From JACCXG01 sp963750935 (GTDB lineage Bacteria; Acidobacteriota; Vicinamibacteria; Vicinamibacterales; 2-12-FULL-66-21): 64,000 bases of DNA. Shown here one piece after another: positions 38,634-47,177 of the stretch. Within the stretch, counting starts at the first letter, position 1. The number at the start of each line of letters is the position of its first letter. The stretch covers positions 50,226-114,225 of the forward strand of contig CAVVSR010000002.1 in the NCBI GenBank assembly GCA_963750935.1, given 5' to 3'. Made by a program: the position numbers and the translations under genes. The notes below the pieces were generated by a model, which was given only the letters and a program-made list of their open reading frames with translations, searched no databases and was not told where the DNA came from.

Positions 38634-39988
38634 ATGACATCGACCCCGTCGAAGGCCCGCTACGTGGTGCTCACGTTCGCCGTCGCGCTGGCGATCATCA
38701 CCTACGTCGACCGGGTGGCCATCTCGGTGTCGCTGCCATCCGGCATGGCGAAAGAGCTCGGCCTCAGCACCATCCAGCAGGGCTGGGTGCTGGCCGCTTT
38801 CGCCTGGGCTTACGCGCTGTTCGAGATTCCCGGCGGCTGGCTCGGCGACCGGATCGGGCCGCGCCGCGTGCTCATGCGGATCGTGATCTGGTGGTCCATC
38901 TTCACCGCGGCAACCGGCTGGGCCTGGAGCGCCACGTCGCTGATCGTGACCCGCGCGCTCTTTGGCGCCGGCGAGGCGGGCGCGTTTCCCAACCTGACCC
39001 GGGTGTTCACGACCTGGCTGCCGGTCGGGGAGCGCGAGCGCGCGCAGGCTACGCTGTGGCTGGCGACCCGTCTGAGCGGCGCGTTCACGCCGCTGCTGGT
39101 CGCGACGATGATCACCGCGTTCGGCTGGCGCCGGACCTTCGAGATCTTCGGCGTGCTCGGCGTGATCTGGGCCGTCGCCTTCTACTCCTGGTTTCGCGAC
39201 ATGCCGAGCGAGCATCCGGCGGTGAACCAGGCCGAGCTCGCGCTGCTGCCGCCCCCGCGGGATACGGCCATCGCGCATACCGGCGTGCCGTGGGGGACGA
39301 TCTTTTCGACCCCTTCCGTGTGGCTGCTGTCGATTCAGGTACATGTGCCTGGCGTACGGGTGGTGGTTCTACATCAACTGGCTGCCGACCTACCTGAAGA
39401 CCGCGCGCGGCACCTCGGTGAAGTTCGGCGCGCTGCTCGCCGGCCTGCCGCTGCTCCTCGGCGCGCTCGGCTGCCTGGTCTCGGCGGGACTGATTCCCCG
39501 GCTCTCGCGCCGGCTCGGGCAGCGTCGCCCAGGCGCGCCGGATCGTCGCTATTACCGGATTCCTCGGCGCGTCGGCGTGCGTGTTCATCTTCTCCGGCAT
39601 CGAGGATCCGAAGCGGGCGATGATCGTGCTGGGCTTCGCCGGCTTCTTCAACGACTTCGTGATGCCGGCGGCCTGGGCCGGCACCATGGACATCGGCGGC
39701 CGCTATTCGGGCACCGTCTCGGGCGCGATGAACATGATGGGGAGCATCGCCGGCGCGGCCTCCGTCCTGGTCGTCGGCTACCTGCTCGCCTGGACCGCGA
39801 ACAACTGGACGCTGACCTTCTACATCTCGTCGTCGATCTACCTGGTCGGCGCGATCTGCTGGCTGTTCCTGGACTCGCACACGCCGATCGAGCGCCCCGA
39901 GGCGTCGCGCCTGGCGGCCGTAGAGCGACCGGGAGGCGCCGAGCGACGCGTGGGGCCCCGCGCACAAATATTGGAGGATTCTCAGTGA
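38634..39988 (+). CDS. MFS transporter, hexuronate/sugar-acid type, two frameshifts
   Basis: About 450 residues when two one-base errors are removed: an extra G in CAGGTAC at about 39338 and one near 39520. The first part (MTSTPSKARYVVLTFAVALA) holds the family motif EIPGGWLGDRIGPRRV and about six membrane segments. The second continues with MCLAYGWWFYINWLPTYLK, and the third with SGIEDPKRAMIVLGFAGFFN to LFLDSHTPIER. The sequence type is the anion:cation symporter family (ExuT/GarP/DgoT). A TATACT box ends only eight bases before the ATG. It is divergent from gntR, so it probably imports the aldonic or uronic acid used by the minus-strand operon. Confidence 0.82.
39926..39960. repeat. Degenerate copy of the dispersed GC-rich element core
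   Basis: GCGTGGGGCCCCGCGC with flanking GAGCGACG resembles hairpin 1 of the element found at 28, 47 and 63.6 kb. It encodes the last residues of the MFS protein (GAERRVGPRAQ) and lies just before the ribosome site of the next gene, as the other plus-strand copies do. Confidence 0.35.
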
Positions 39989-40764
39989 CACGACGTTCGG
40001 TGCTCGATTCGTTCAAGCTGGAAGGGAAGATCGCGCTGGTGACGGGCGGTGGGCGCGGCCTCGGCCGGACGATGGCGACGGCGCTGGCGGAGGCGGGGGC
40101 AGACGTGGCGATCACCGGCCGCACGCTGAGCACGTGCGAAGACGCCGCCACCGCGATCCGCGAGGGCACCGGGCGCCGCTGCGCCGCCTTCGAGGGTGAC
40201 GTCACCAAGGCCGCCGACGTCGAGCGGGTGGCCGCGGAGGTCGAGCGCGAGTTCGGCCGCATCGACATCCTGATCAACAACGCCGGCAACAACATCCGCG
40301 GCGCGATCGATCAGCTGAGCGAGGCCGACTGGGACTCGGTGCTCGACACCAACCTCAAGGGACCGTTCCTCATGTCACGGGCGGTCGGGCCCGGCATGGT
40401 CCGGCGCGGCTGGGGCCGCGTCATCAACCTCGGGTCGATCCTGTCGGTGATCGCCCTGCCCGGCCGCGCGCCCTACGCGTCGGCCAAGGCCGGGGTCCTG
40501 AACCTGTCGCGAGTGCTCGCGCTCGAATGGGCCGGCACCGGGGTCACCGTCAACACGATCTGCCCCGGCCCGTTCGCCACCGACATGAACAAGCAGCTGC
40601 TCGACGACCCGGTCAAGTACCAGGAGTTCATCAAAGCGATCCCGATGGGCCGGTGGGGCGAGCTGGAGGAGCTGGCCGGCGTCGCCGTCTTCCTCGCCTC
40701 CGACGCGTCGTCGTTCATGACCGGCTCGGCGCTGTTCGTGGACGGCGGCTGGACGGCGCGATAG
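39985..40764 (+). CDS. Short-chain dehydrogenase/reductase, gluconate 5-dehydrogenase-like
   Basis: 259 residues from GTG 39985, behind GGAGGATT. Cofactor motif TGGGRGLGRTMA, NNAGNNIRG, and catalytic NLGSILSVI with PYASAKAG are complete, ending SALFVDGGWTAR as usual. This SDR subgroup includes gluconate 5-dehydrogenase and 2-keto-3-deoxygluconate/KduD-type oxidoreductases. The start overlaps the MFS stop by four bases, so transport and oxidation are co-expressed. The substrate would be the imported sugar acid or its keto form. Confidence 0.86.
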   Translation: MTRRSVLDSFKLEGKIALVTGGGRGLGRTMATALAEAGADVAITGRTLSTCEDAATAIREGTGRRCAAFEGDVTKAADVERVAAEVEREFGRIDILINNAGNNIRGAIDQLSEADWDSVLDTNLKGPFLMSRAVGPGMVRRGWGRVINLGSILSVIALPGRAPYASAKAGVLNLSRVLALEWAGTGVTVNTICPGPFATDMNKQLLDDPVKYQEFIKAIPMGRWGELEELAGVAVFLASDASSFMTGSALFVDGGWTAR

Positions 40765-40846
40765 AAGTCAGAAGTCAGAAGGGAAAAGTCAAAAGGCCTT
40801 TTAACTTTTAACTTTTAACTTCTGACTTTGACGCCAAGCACCAAGC
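40765..40846. repeat. Heptamer repeats (GAAGTCA, TTTTAAC, AAGCACC) with inverted-repeat potential
   Basis: After the SDR stop come GAAGTCA units, then AAAAGTCAAAAGG facing CCTTTTAACTTTT, three TTTTAAC units, CTTCTGACTT (40819-40828) complementary to AAGTCAGAAG (40765-40774), and two AAGCACC units. The whole can fold into a stem and may end transcription. Confidence 0.8.
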
Positions 40847-40868
40847 ACCGAGAGTAGACGGAGGCCAA

Positions 40869-42120
40869 ATGAAGCGAGTGTCCGTAATCCTGTCGGCGAT
40901 CGCGGTTGCGGCGATCGCGGCAGCGGCGCCGTCGGCGCAGACCCCGGCGGCAAGCACGCCGCCGGCAGCGAAGGCGCCGCCGCCGAACCGTAACGTGAAG
41001 ACCCTCGACATCTACGTCGCCGACACCGAAGGCGGGAAGGCGGCGTTGTTCGTGTCGCCGTCCGGTCAAACGGTGTTGATCGACAGCGGCAACCCCGGCG
41101 CGCGCGACGGCGACCGGATCGTCGCGATGCTGGCCGACGCCGGCGTCAAGCAGATCGACTATCTGATCTCGACGCACTACCACGTCGATCACATCGGCGG
41201 CATGGCCGAACTGTCGAAGCGCATCCCGATTCAGCACTACGTCGATCACGGCCCAAACACCGAGGCGAAGGGGCAGGTGCAGAGCTTCGACGAGGCCTAC
41301 AAGGAGCTGACGGCGAAGGCCAAGCGGACGGTCGTGAAGCCGGGCGATCGTTTGCCGGTGACCGGCCTCGACTGGCGGATCGTGACGTCGGCGGGCGAGG
41401 TGCTGAAGACGCCGCTTCCCGGCGGCGGCCGGCCCAATCCCGCGTGCGCCACATTCGAGAAGAAGCCGGATCCGGCGACGCCCGACGACAACGCCGCGTC
41501 GGTCGGCAGCGTCGTCACCTACGGGCAGTTCAAGCTGATCGATCTCGGCGATCTGCTGTGGAACGTCGAGGGGGCCCTGATGTGCCCGAACAATCCGGTG
41601 GGCACCGTCGATCTCTACATGGTGACCCACCACGGGCTGGCGCAGTCCGGGTCCGACGCGCTGGTACTCGGCGTCCGGCCGCGCGTGGCGGTGATGCAGA
41701 ACGGCACCCGGAAGGGCGGCGCGGTCCAGGCCTACGAGATCATGCGCAAGTCGCCAGGGCTCGAGGACATCTGGCAGCTGCACTGGTCGTATAACGCCGG
41801 CATCGAGCACAATCCGCCCGGCGTGTTCATCGCCAACGTGGACGACAACGCGACGATCGCCAACGTGCTGACGGCGCCGCCCGGTGGACGCGGCGCAGGT
41901 CCCGCCACGCAACCGCCGTTGGTCGACGCCGAACGCTCCACCTCCGGCGGGCGCCGGACCGGGCCCGGGCGGGCCTGGCGGGCAAGGCGGACAGGGACGC
42001 GGCAATGCGGCCGCGGCGCACTCGCCGGCGTACTACATCAAGATTTCCGTCCAGCAGGACGGCACGTTCACCGTCACCAACACGCGCAACGGCTTCAGCA
42101 AGACCTACACGAAGCGGTAG
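40869..42120 (+). CDS. Secreted metallo-beta-lactamase-fold hydrolase (ComEC/Rec2-like), frameshifted near the end
   Basis: About 417 residues. A signal peptide (MKRVSVILSAIAVAAIAAAA) is followed by KTLDIYVADTEGGKAALFVS. The metal motif STHYHVDHIGG (HxHxDH) is at about residue 100, and later acidic and His ligands lie in YMVTHHGLAQSGSD. This type resembles the hydrolase domain of ComEC-related proteins. Near 41925 the frame changes and a Gly/Pro-rich linker leads to a C-terminal strand region (AYYIKISVQQDGTFTVTNTR). The enzyme is probably periplasmic or extracellular; the substrate is unknown. Confidence 0.8.
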
Positions 42121-42144
42121 CAGGCTGATGAAACCTCCCAGCCT

Positions 42145-42212
42145 GCAAGGCAGAAGTCAGAAGGCAGAAGGCAGCAATTCTCCCTTCTGCCTTTTGCCTT
42201 CTCCCTCTTGGG
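42145..42212. repeat. Heptamer repeats GGCAGAA / CTTCTGC as an inverted repeat
   Basis: GGCAGAAGTCAGAAGGCAGA units (from 42149) face CTTCTGCCTTTTGCCTTCT (from 42184) across a short AT-richer centre. The stem lies between two convergent genes and could work as a bidirectional terminator. Confidence 0.8.
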
Positions 42213-42656
42213 TTACTTGATCGCGGAGAAGTCGGCGGGATTCAGGTACACCGATTCGGGCCGGCCGGCGAGGATCGGGCCGTCCTTCTCCGACTCGGCA
42301 CGCGCCTTCTGCCAGTCCGGGTCGGCGCCAAACGCGGCCCAGCTCTTCTTCGCCGCTTCCCGGCTCGGATACGCCAGGATGTAGACGAGCGTGGTGTTCG
42401 CCTTCTCGCCGTCGGCCGGGATCCAGTAGCCGATGTTGGTCATCCCGTGCTTCTCGAACAGCTTTATCGTGTGGTCGCGGAACCGCGCCTTCAAGGCGTC
42501 GAACTTGCCAGGGTTGGCGGTGTAGGTCCGCATCTCGAACACGCGATTCGCGCCCTGCGCGTAAGCGACATCCGTTGCCATGGTGCCTCGCGCCGCAAAG
42601 CCCGCGGCGAACATCCCTACCGCCACCGCGGCCAGTTTCCATCCACTGTTGATCAT
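42213..42656 (-). CDS. NIPSNAP-family protein with signal peptide
   Basis: 147 residues. An N-terminal hydrophobic segment (WKLAAVAVGMFAAGFAA) is followed by the NIPSNAP ferredoxin-like fold: RVFEMRTYTANPGKFDALKA, FEKHGMTNIGYWIP, VYILAYPSREAAKKSW and PDWQKARAESEKDGPIL. The family is small and widespread with no agreed reaction. It converges on the MBL-fold gene and lies 46 bases after the aromatic-acid transporter gene on the same strand. Confidence 0.88.
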   Translation of the reverse strand: MINSGWKLAAVAVGMFAAGFAARGTMATDVAYAQGANRVFEMRTYTANPGKFDALKARFRDHTIKLFEKHGMTNIGYWIPADGEKANTTLVYILAYPSREAAKKSWAAFGADPDWQKARAESEKDGPILAGRPESVYLNPADFSAIK

Positions 42657-42702
42657 TGCACTGCCTCCAGCCGGCTATTCTTCCATCGTTTGCGAATGCG
42701 CT

Positions 42703-44082
42703 TCAACGAACGGATCGCGCGCCCTCCGGCGTCGGCGCGCCGATCTGGGCACGCGCCGGCACGTGCCGTCTCACGAGCGCCAGCGAGATGCAGGTGACGA
42801 CGAGCGAGGCGCTCATCAGCCAGAAGAACGACTCGCTGCCGCGAAACTCCAGGGCCCACGGGCCGGCGTAGCCGGTCAGGATCGCGCCGGAGCGGCCGAA
42901 GGCGACGGCGGTGCCCACTCCGCCGGCGCGAATCGCGGTGGGGTAGACGTGCGCGGCGAGCGCGTACATCGTGGTCTGGACGGCGTTGATCAAGCCGCCG
43001 GTCAGCGTGAGCATCACGATGATTGCGGTCACGCTCGACTGGCGATCGATGGTCATCGTGCTCATGCCGAACGCGCACAGGACGGCGCCCACGGCCATCG
43101 TCAGCATCGTGGTGCGCGAGCCGTAGTGCGTCAGCAGCCGGCCACCGATCAGCGCGCCGACCACTCCGCCGAGGTTGAACGCCGTCATGCCGGTGCTGGC
43201 GACCGCCGGGCTGAGGCCGGCGACCGTCAGGATCGTCGGCAGCCAGCTGAATCCCAGGTAGACCGCGAGCAGGCACGAGAAGAACGCTCCCCACAAGGCG
43301 AAGGTGTCGACGCGCAGCTCCCGGCCGAAGATGGTGCGCAGCGCAGCGCTCTGCATCGTGGTCTCGGTCGCGTCGGTGAACGACGCGCGCGGATCGACGG
43401 CATGGCCCATCCGGCGGAGGAGCCGGGCCAGTTCCGGCCAGCGATGGGGCCGGCGCGCCAGGTAGCGAGGGGACTCCGGCAGCACCGTGAACAGCGCCGC
43501 CGCGCCGACGATTGGCACCAGGCCGCCGATCACGAACATGCCGCGCCAGCCGACGGCGGGCAGCGCGGCGATCGCGGCCACGCCCGCCAGGGCGGCGCCG
43601 ACCGGCACGCACACGATCGCGAGCGTCACGGCGAACGGACGCTGCCGGCGCGGCACGTACTCCGCGACCAGCGCCGCGGCGTTCGGCATCGCGCCGCCAA
43701 GGCCGATCCCGGCCAGCAGGCGCAGCGCCGCCAGCCACGCGACGCTGTCGATCGCCGCCACCGCCATCGTCGTGACGCCGAAGATCAGCATGCAGGCGAG
43801 GAGCGCGGTCCGGCGCCCGAAGCGGTCCCCGGCGACGCCGGCGGCGGTGCCGCCGATCATCATGCCCAGGTAGCCCAGCGAGACGACAGGTGCGAAGGCG
43901 CCGCGCGTGACGCCCCACTCCTTCATGATCGTGGGCAGCGCGACCCCGAGCAGCTGGTTGTCGAAGCCGTCGAAGACGATCGTCAGCGCGGTGAGGAAGA
44001 CGAGCCACTTCTGGTAGCCGGACCACGCTCCATCATCGAGCGTGCGGCCGACATCGACTCGCGGTTCGGCGCCTGACGTCAC
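42703..44082 (-). CDS. MFS transporter, aromatic acid:H+ symporter type (PcaK/BenK-like)
   Basis: 459 residues with about twelve membrane segments. The first segment carries the family motif in TIVFDGFDNQLLGVALP, the loop 2-3 motif is GDRFGRRTALLA, and LGGAMPNAAALVAEYVPRR follows, all typical of the AAHS group (PcaK, BenK, VanK). It is divergent from pcaI with 76 bases between starts. It most likely imports 4-hydroxybenzoate, protocatechuate or a related aromatic acid for the pobA/pca enzymes. Confidence 0.85.
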   Translation of the reverse strand: MTSGAEPRVDVGRTLDDGAWSGYQKWLVFLTALTIVFDGFDNQLLGVALPTIMKEWGVTRGAFAPVVSLGYLGMMIGGTAAGVAGDRFGRRTALLACMLIFGVTTMAVAAIDSVAWLAALRLLAGIGLGGAMPNAAALVAEYVPRRQRPFAVTLAIVCVPVGAALAGVAAIAALPAVGWRGMFVIGGLVPIVGAAALFTVLPESPRYLARRPHRWPELARLLRRMGHAVDPRASFTDATETTMQSAALRTIFGRELRVDTFALWGAFFSCLLAVYLGFSWLPTILTVAGLSPAVASTGMTAFNLGGVVGALIGGRLLTHYGSRTTMLTMAVGAVLCAFGMSTMTIDRQSSVTAIIVMLTLTGGLINAVQTTMYALAAHVYPTAIRAGGVGTAVAFGRSGAILTGYAGPWALEFRGSESFFWLMSASLVVTCISLALVRRHVPARAQIGAPTPEGARSVR

Positions 44083-44158
44083 CTCGGTCGACCTTTTGTG
44101 CGCATCGGGCCGTTAGCATAACCTTTCCCGATGGACATCCTGGCCGCCGGCAGGCGCG

Positions 44159-44983
44159 ATGGCTGACTTTCTGACGCTCCGCGAGGCCGTTGCCCGCTTC
44201 GTCCGATCCGGCCACAGCGTCGCGCTCGAGGGGTTTACCCACCTGATTCCGTTTGCGGCGGGGCACGAGATCATCCGGCAGCGGCTCACCGGCCTCACCC
44301 TGATCCGGATGACGCCGGACTTGATCTACGACCAGCTGATTGGCTGCGGCTGCGCCCGGAAGCTGGTGTTCTCGTGGGGCGGCAACCCCGGCGTGGGATC
44401 GCTCCACCGGCTGCGCGACGCGGTCGAGCGCGGCTGGCCGGTGCCGCTCGACGTCGAGGAGCACAGCCACGCGGCGATGGCGAACGCCTACGCCGCCGGC
44501 GCCGCCGGGCTGCCGCTGGCGGTGTTTCGCGGCTACATCGGCTCGGAGCTCGCGCGCGTGAACCCGCGCATCCAGACCATCCGCTGCCCGTTCACGGGGG
44601 AGTCGCTGGCGGCCGTGCCGGCGCTCAAGCCGGACGTGGCGATCGTCCACGCGCAGAAGGCCGATCGGGCCGGCAACGTGCTGGTCGCCGGCATCATCGG
44701 CGTGCAGAAGGAAGCGGTGCTGTCGGCCGGATGCGCCATCGCCACGGTCGAAGAAGTCGTCGACGATCTCGGCACCACCGGCACCAACGCGGTCGTGCTG
44801 CCGTCCTGGACGCTGGCGGCGGTGGTGGTGGCGCCGGGCGGCGCGAAGCCGTCGTACGCGCACGGCTACTACGCGCGCGACAACGCGTTCTACACCGCGT
44901 GGGACGCGATCGCGCGCGACCGCGATCGCTTCCGGTCGTGGATCGACACGCACGTGCACGGCGCGGATGGAGCAGGGGCGTGA
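44159..44983 (+). CDS. pcaI: 3-oxoadipate CoA-transferase, alpha subunit
   Basis: 274 residues of the CoA-transferase I family, CatI-like. It contains LEGFTHLIPFAAGHEIIRQ, LVFSWGGNPGVGSLHRLRD and the CoA-binding-type ADRAGNVLVAGIIGVQKEAV. With the beta subunit it transfers CoA from succinyl-CoA to 3-oxoadipate, making the substrate for PcaF at 1.9 kb. The beta gene begins four bases before its stop codon. A GGCAGG ribosome site precedes the ATG. The separation of pcaIJ from pcaF by 41 kb is notable but the set is complete. Confidence 0.9.
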   Translation: MADFLTLREAVARFVRSGHSVALEGFTHLIPFAAGHEIIRQRLTGLTLIRMTPDLIYDQLIGCGCARKLVFSWGGNPGVGSLHRLRDAVERGWPVPLDVEEHSHAAMANAYAAGAAGLPLAVFRGYIGSELARVNPRIQTIRCPFTGESLAAVPALKPDVAIVHAQKADRAGNVLVAGIIGVQKEAVLSAGCAIATVEEVVDDLGTTGTNAVVLPSWTLAAVVVAPGGAKPSYAHGYYARDNAFYTAWDAIARDRDRFRSWIDTHVHGADGAGA

Positions 44984-45757
44984 GATACACCGCCTCCGAG
45001 ATGATGACGGTGGCGGCGGCGCGGGCCCTCACCAACGACGACATCTGCTTCGTCGGCATCGGCCTGCCCTCGGCCGCGTGCAACCTGGCGCGGATCACCC
45101 ACGCGCCGCGGCTCAAGCTGGTCTACGAATCGGGGACCCTCGAGACCCGCCCCAACGTGCTGCCGCTGTCGATCGGCGACGGGGAGCTGTGCGAGACGGC
45201 GCTCACCACCGTGTCGGTGCCCGAGATGTTCCAGGTACTGGCTCCAGGGCGGACGCATCACCGTCGGCTTTCTCGGCGGCGCGCAGGTCGATCGGTTCGG
45301 CAACTTGAACAGCACCGTGGTCGGGTCCTACGCGACGCCGAAGGTGCGGCTGCCGGGCAGCGGCGGCGCCACCGAGATCGCCACCTCCTGCCAGCGCATC
45401 TACATCGTCATGCGCCACAACCCTCGCGCCTTCGTGCAGCAGCTCGATTTCCTGACGTCGCTCGGGCACGGACCAACCGGGCGCGAGCGGCGCGCGCTCG
45501 GCGTCCGCACGGAAGGCCCGGCCCTGGTCGTGACCGACCTGTGCACGATGCGGCCCGATGCGGAGACGAAGGAGTTCGAGGTGGTCACGCTCCACCCCGG
45601 CGTGAGCGAGGAACAGGTCCGGGAGAACACCGGCTGGCCGGTGCGCTTCGCCGCTCGGGTCACCGCGACGGACGAGCCGACCGACGACGAGGTGAGCGCC
45701 CTGCGCGACCTCAACGCGAGGACCGCGCGCGCACACGGGGTGAGCGCCGCCGAATAG
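44980..45757 (+). CDS. pcaJ: 3-oxoadipate CoA-transferase, beta subunit, frameshifted
   Basis: The start is GTG 44980 (VRYTASEMMTVAAARAL), overlapping pcaI. The first part reads to SVPEMFQ; at CAGGTAC (45232-45238) one extra G shifts the frame, and the second part continues YWLQGGRITVGFLGGAQVDR to ARAHGVSAAE. Together they make about 258 residues, the usual length. The catalytic Glu is probably in LKLVYESGTLETRP. Both halves are well conserved, so an assembly error is more likely than gene decay. Confidence 0.85.
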
Positions 45758-45841
45758 CGCGGCGCCGTCAGGGCCGCCAGCATCAGCAGGGCGCGTGTGT
45801 GCATGCGTCGAGTTCCTTCCGGACAGTAACATTACCCTGAC

Positions 45842-47173
45842 ATGGCGCGGACACGGACACAGGTCGGCATCGTCGGCGCGGGCCCGGCCGGCCTGATGCT
45901 GGGGCACCTCCTCCATCAGCACGGCATCGATTCGGTGATCCTCGAGAACCGCAGTCGCGACTACGTGATCGATCGCGTCCGCGCCGGCGTACTCGAGCAG
46001 GGCACCGTCGATCTGATGACCGCAAGCGGGGTCGGCGACCGCCTGTTGCGCGAAGGGATGCGGCACGGCGGCGTCTACATCGCGTTCAACGGGCAGCGCC
46101 ACCGGATCGACATGGCGGGACTCACCGGTGGACGGGCGATCACCATCTACGGGCAGAACGAGGTCGTGAAGGACCTGATCGCCGCGCGTGAGGGAACGGG
46201 CCGCCCGCTGCAGTTCGACTGCGGCGACGTCGAGCCGGACCTGTCGACCGGCGCACCGGCAATCCGCTACGTCGCCGACGGCACCTCCCACGAGGTGACG
46301 TGCGACTTCATCGCCGGCTGCGACGGTTTCCATGGTGTCTGCCGCGGCGTCATCCCGGCCTCGTCGCTCGAGATCTTCGAACGGGAGTATCCGTTCGGCT
46401 GGCTGGGCATCCTGGCCAAGGCGCCGCCTTCGTCGGAGGAGCTCGTCTACAGCAATCATCCGCGCGGCTTCGCGTTGTTCAGCATGCGATCGTCGAGCGT
46501 CACGCGGCTCTATCTCCAGTGCGCGCCGGACGAGGACATCGCGAGCTGGCCAGACGAGCGCATCTGGGCCGAGCTCAGGACGCGACTCCAGATGTCCGAC
46601 GGCTGGCGGCCCAACGAGGGCGAGATCTTTCAAAAAGGCGTGACCGGCATGCGCAGCTTCGTGGTCGAGCCGATGCGCTACGGCCGGCTGTTCCTCGCCG
46701 GCGACGCCGCGCACATCGTTCCGCCGACCGGCGCCAAGGGGCTGAACCTGGCGATGGCCGACGTCAGCCGGCTCGCCGCCGCGTTCGCGTCCTTCTATCG
46801 CGACGGCCGTGAGACGGAGCTCGACGAATACTCGATGCGGGGTGTCGCCCGCACCTGGAGGGCGCAGCGCTTCTCCTGGTGGATGACGACGATGCTGCAC
46901 CGGCAGCCGGAGGAGTCCGCATTCGATCGCCGTCGTCAGCTCGCGGAACTGGAATATCTCGTCGGCTCGCGCGCCGCGATGACGAGTCTGGCGGAGAATT
47001 ACGTAGGGACGCCGTTTGAGTGGGACGGTTCGCGCGAGGGACGAGGGCGATTCTGTACTCCTAGCCGCATAACTACGGCGCGCCACAGGCGCGCTCCGCC
47101 GGAGCGGCGCGGGGCATGGGGCCCCCGCGAGCGACGGCGATGGGGGGCCGGCGGGGCGAAGGCCCCCGGCTAG
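45842..47173 (+). CDS. pobA: 4-hydroxybenzoate 3-monooxygenase with a repeat-derived C-terminal tail
   Basis: 443 residues; the family is usually about 390-395. Class A flavin monooxygenase: VGIVGAGPAGLMLGHLLH binds FAD, RVRAGVLEQGTVDLM is characteristic of PobA, and LFLAGDAAHIVPPTGAKGLN is the second FAD motif. It hydroxylates 4-hydroxybenzoate to protocatechuate with NADPH and oxygen. The normal end, LAENYVGTPFEW, is followed by about 50 Arg/Gly-rich residues encoded by the dispersed GC-rich element (from about 47040), which has evidently replaced the native stop. It is 84 bases after pcaJ. A TAACAT box ends nine bases before the ATG. Confidence 0.93.
   Translation: MARTRTQVGIVGAGPAGLMLGHLLHQHGIDSVILENRSRDYVIDRVRAGVLEQGTVDLMTASGVGDRLLREGMRHGGVYIAFNGQRHRIDMAGLTGGRAITIYGQNEVVKDLIAAREGTGRPLQFDCGDVEPDLSTGAPAIRYVADGTSHEVTCDFIAGCDGFHGVCRGVIPASSLEIFEREYPFGWLGILAKAPPSSEELVYSNHPRGFALFSMRSSSVTRLYLQCAPDEDIASWPDERIWAELRTRLQMSDGWRPNEGEIFQKGVTGMRSFVVEPMRYGRLFLAGDAAHIVPPTGAKGLNLAMADVSRLAAAFASFYRDGRETELDEYSMRGVARTWRAQRFSWWMTTMLHRQPEESAFDRRRQLAELEYLVGSRAAMTSLAENYVGTPFEWDGSREGRGRFCTPSRITTARHRRAPPERRGAWGPRERRRWGAGGAKAPG
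47091..47172 (+). repeat. Dispersed two-hairpin GC-rich element, copy B
   Basis: Hairpin 1 is GCGGGGC (47109-47115) with GCCCCCGC (47121-47128). The linker GAGCGACGGCGATGGGG is shared with copy C. Hairpin 2 is GCCGG/CCGGC-based (47147-47170) around a GAAG loop. It encodes the extra tail of PobA and ends five bases before the next start codon. Confidence 0.7.
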
Positions 47174-47177
47174 AACG

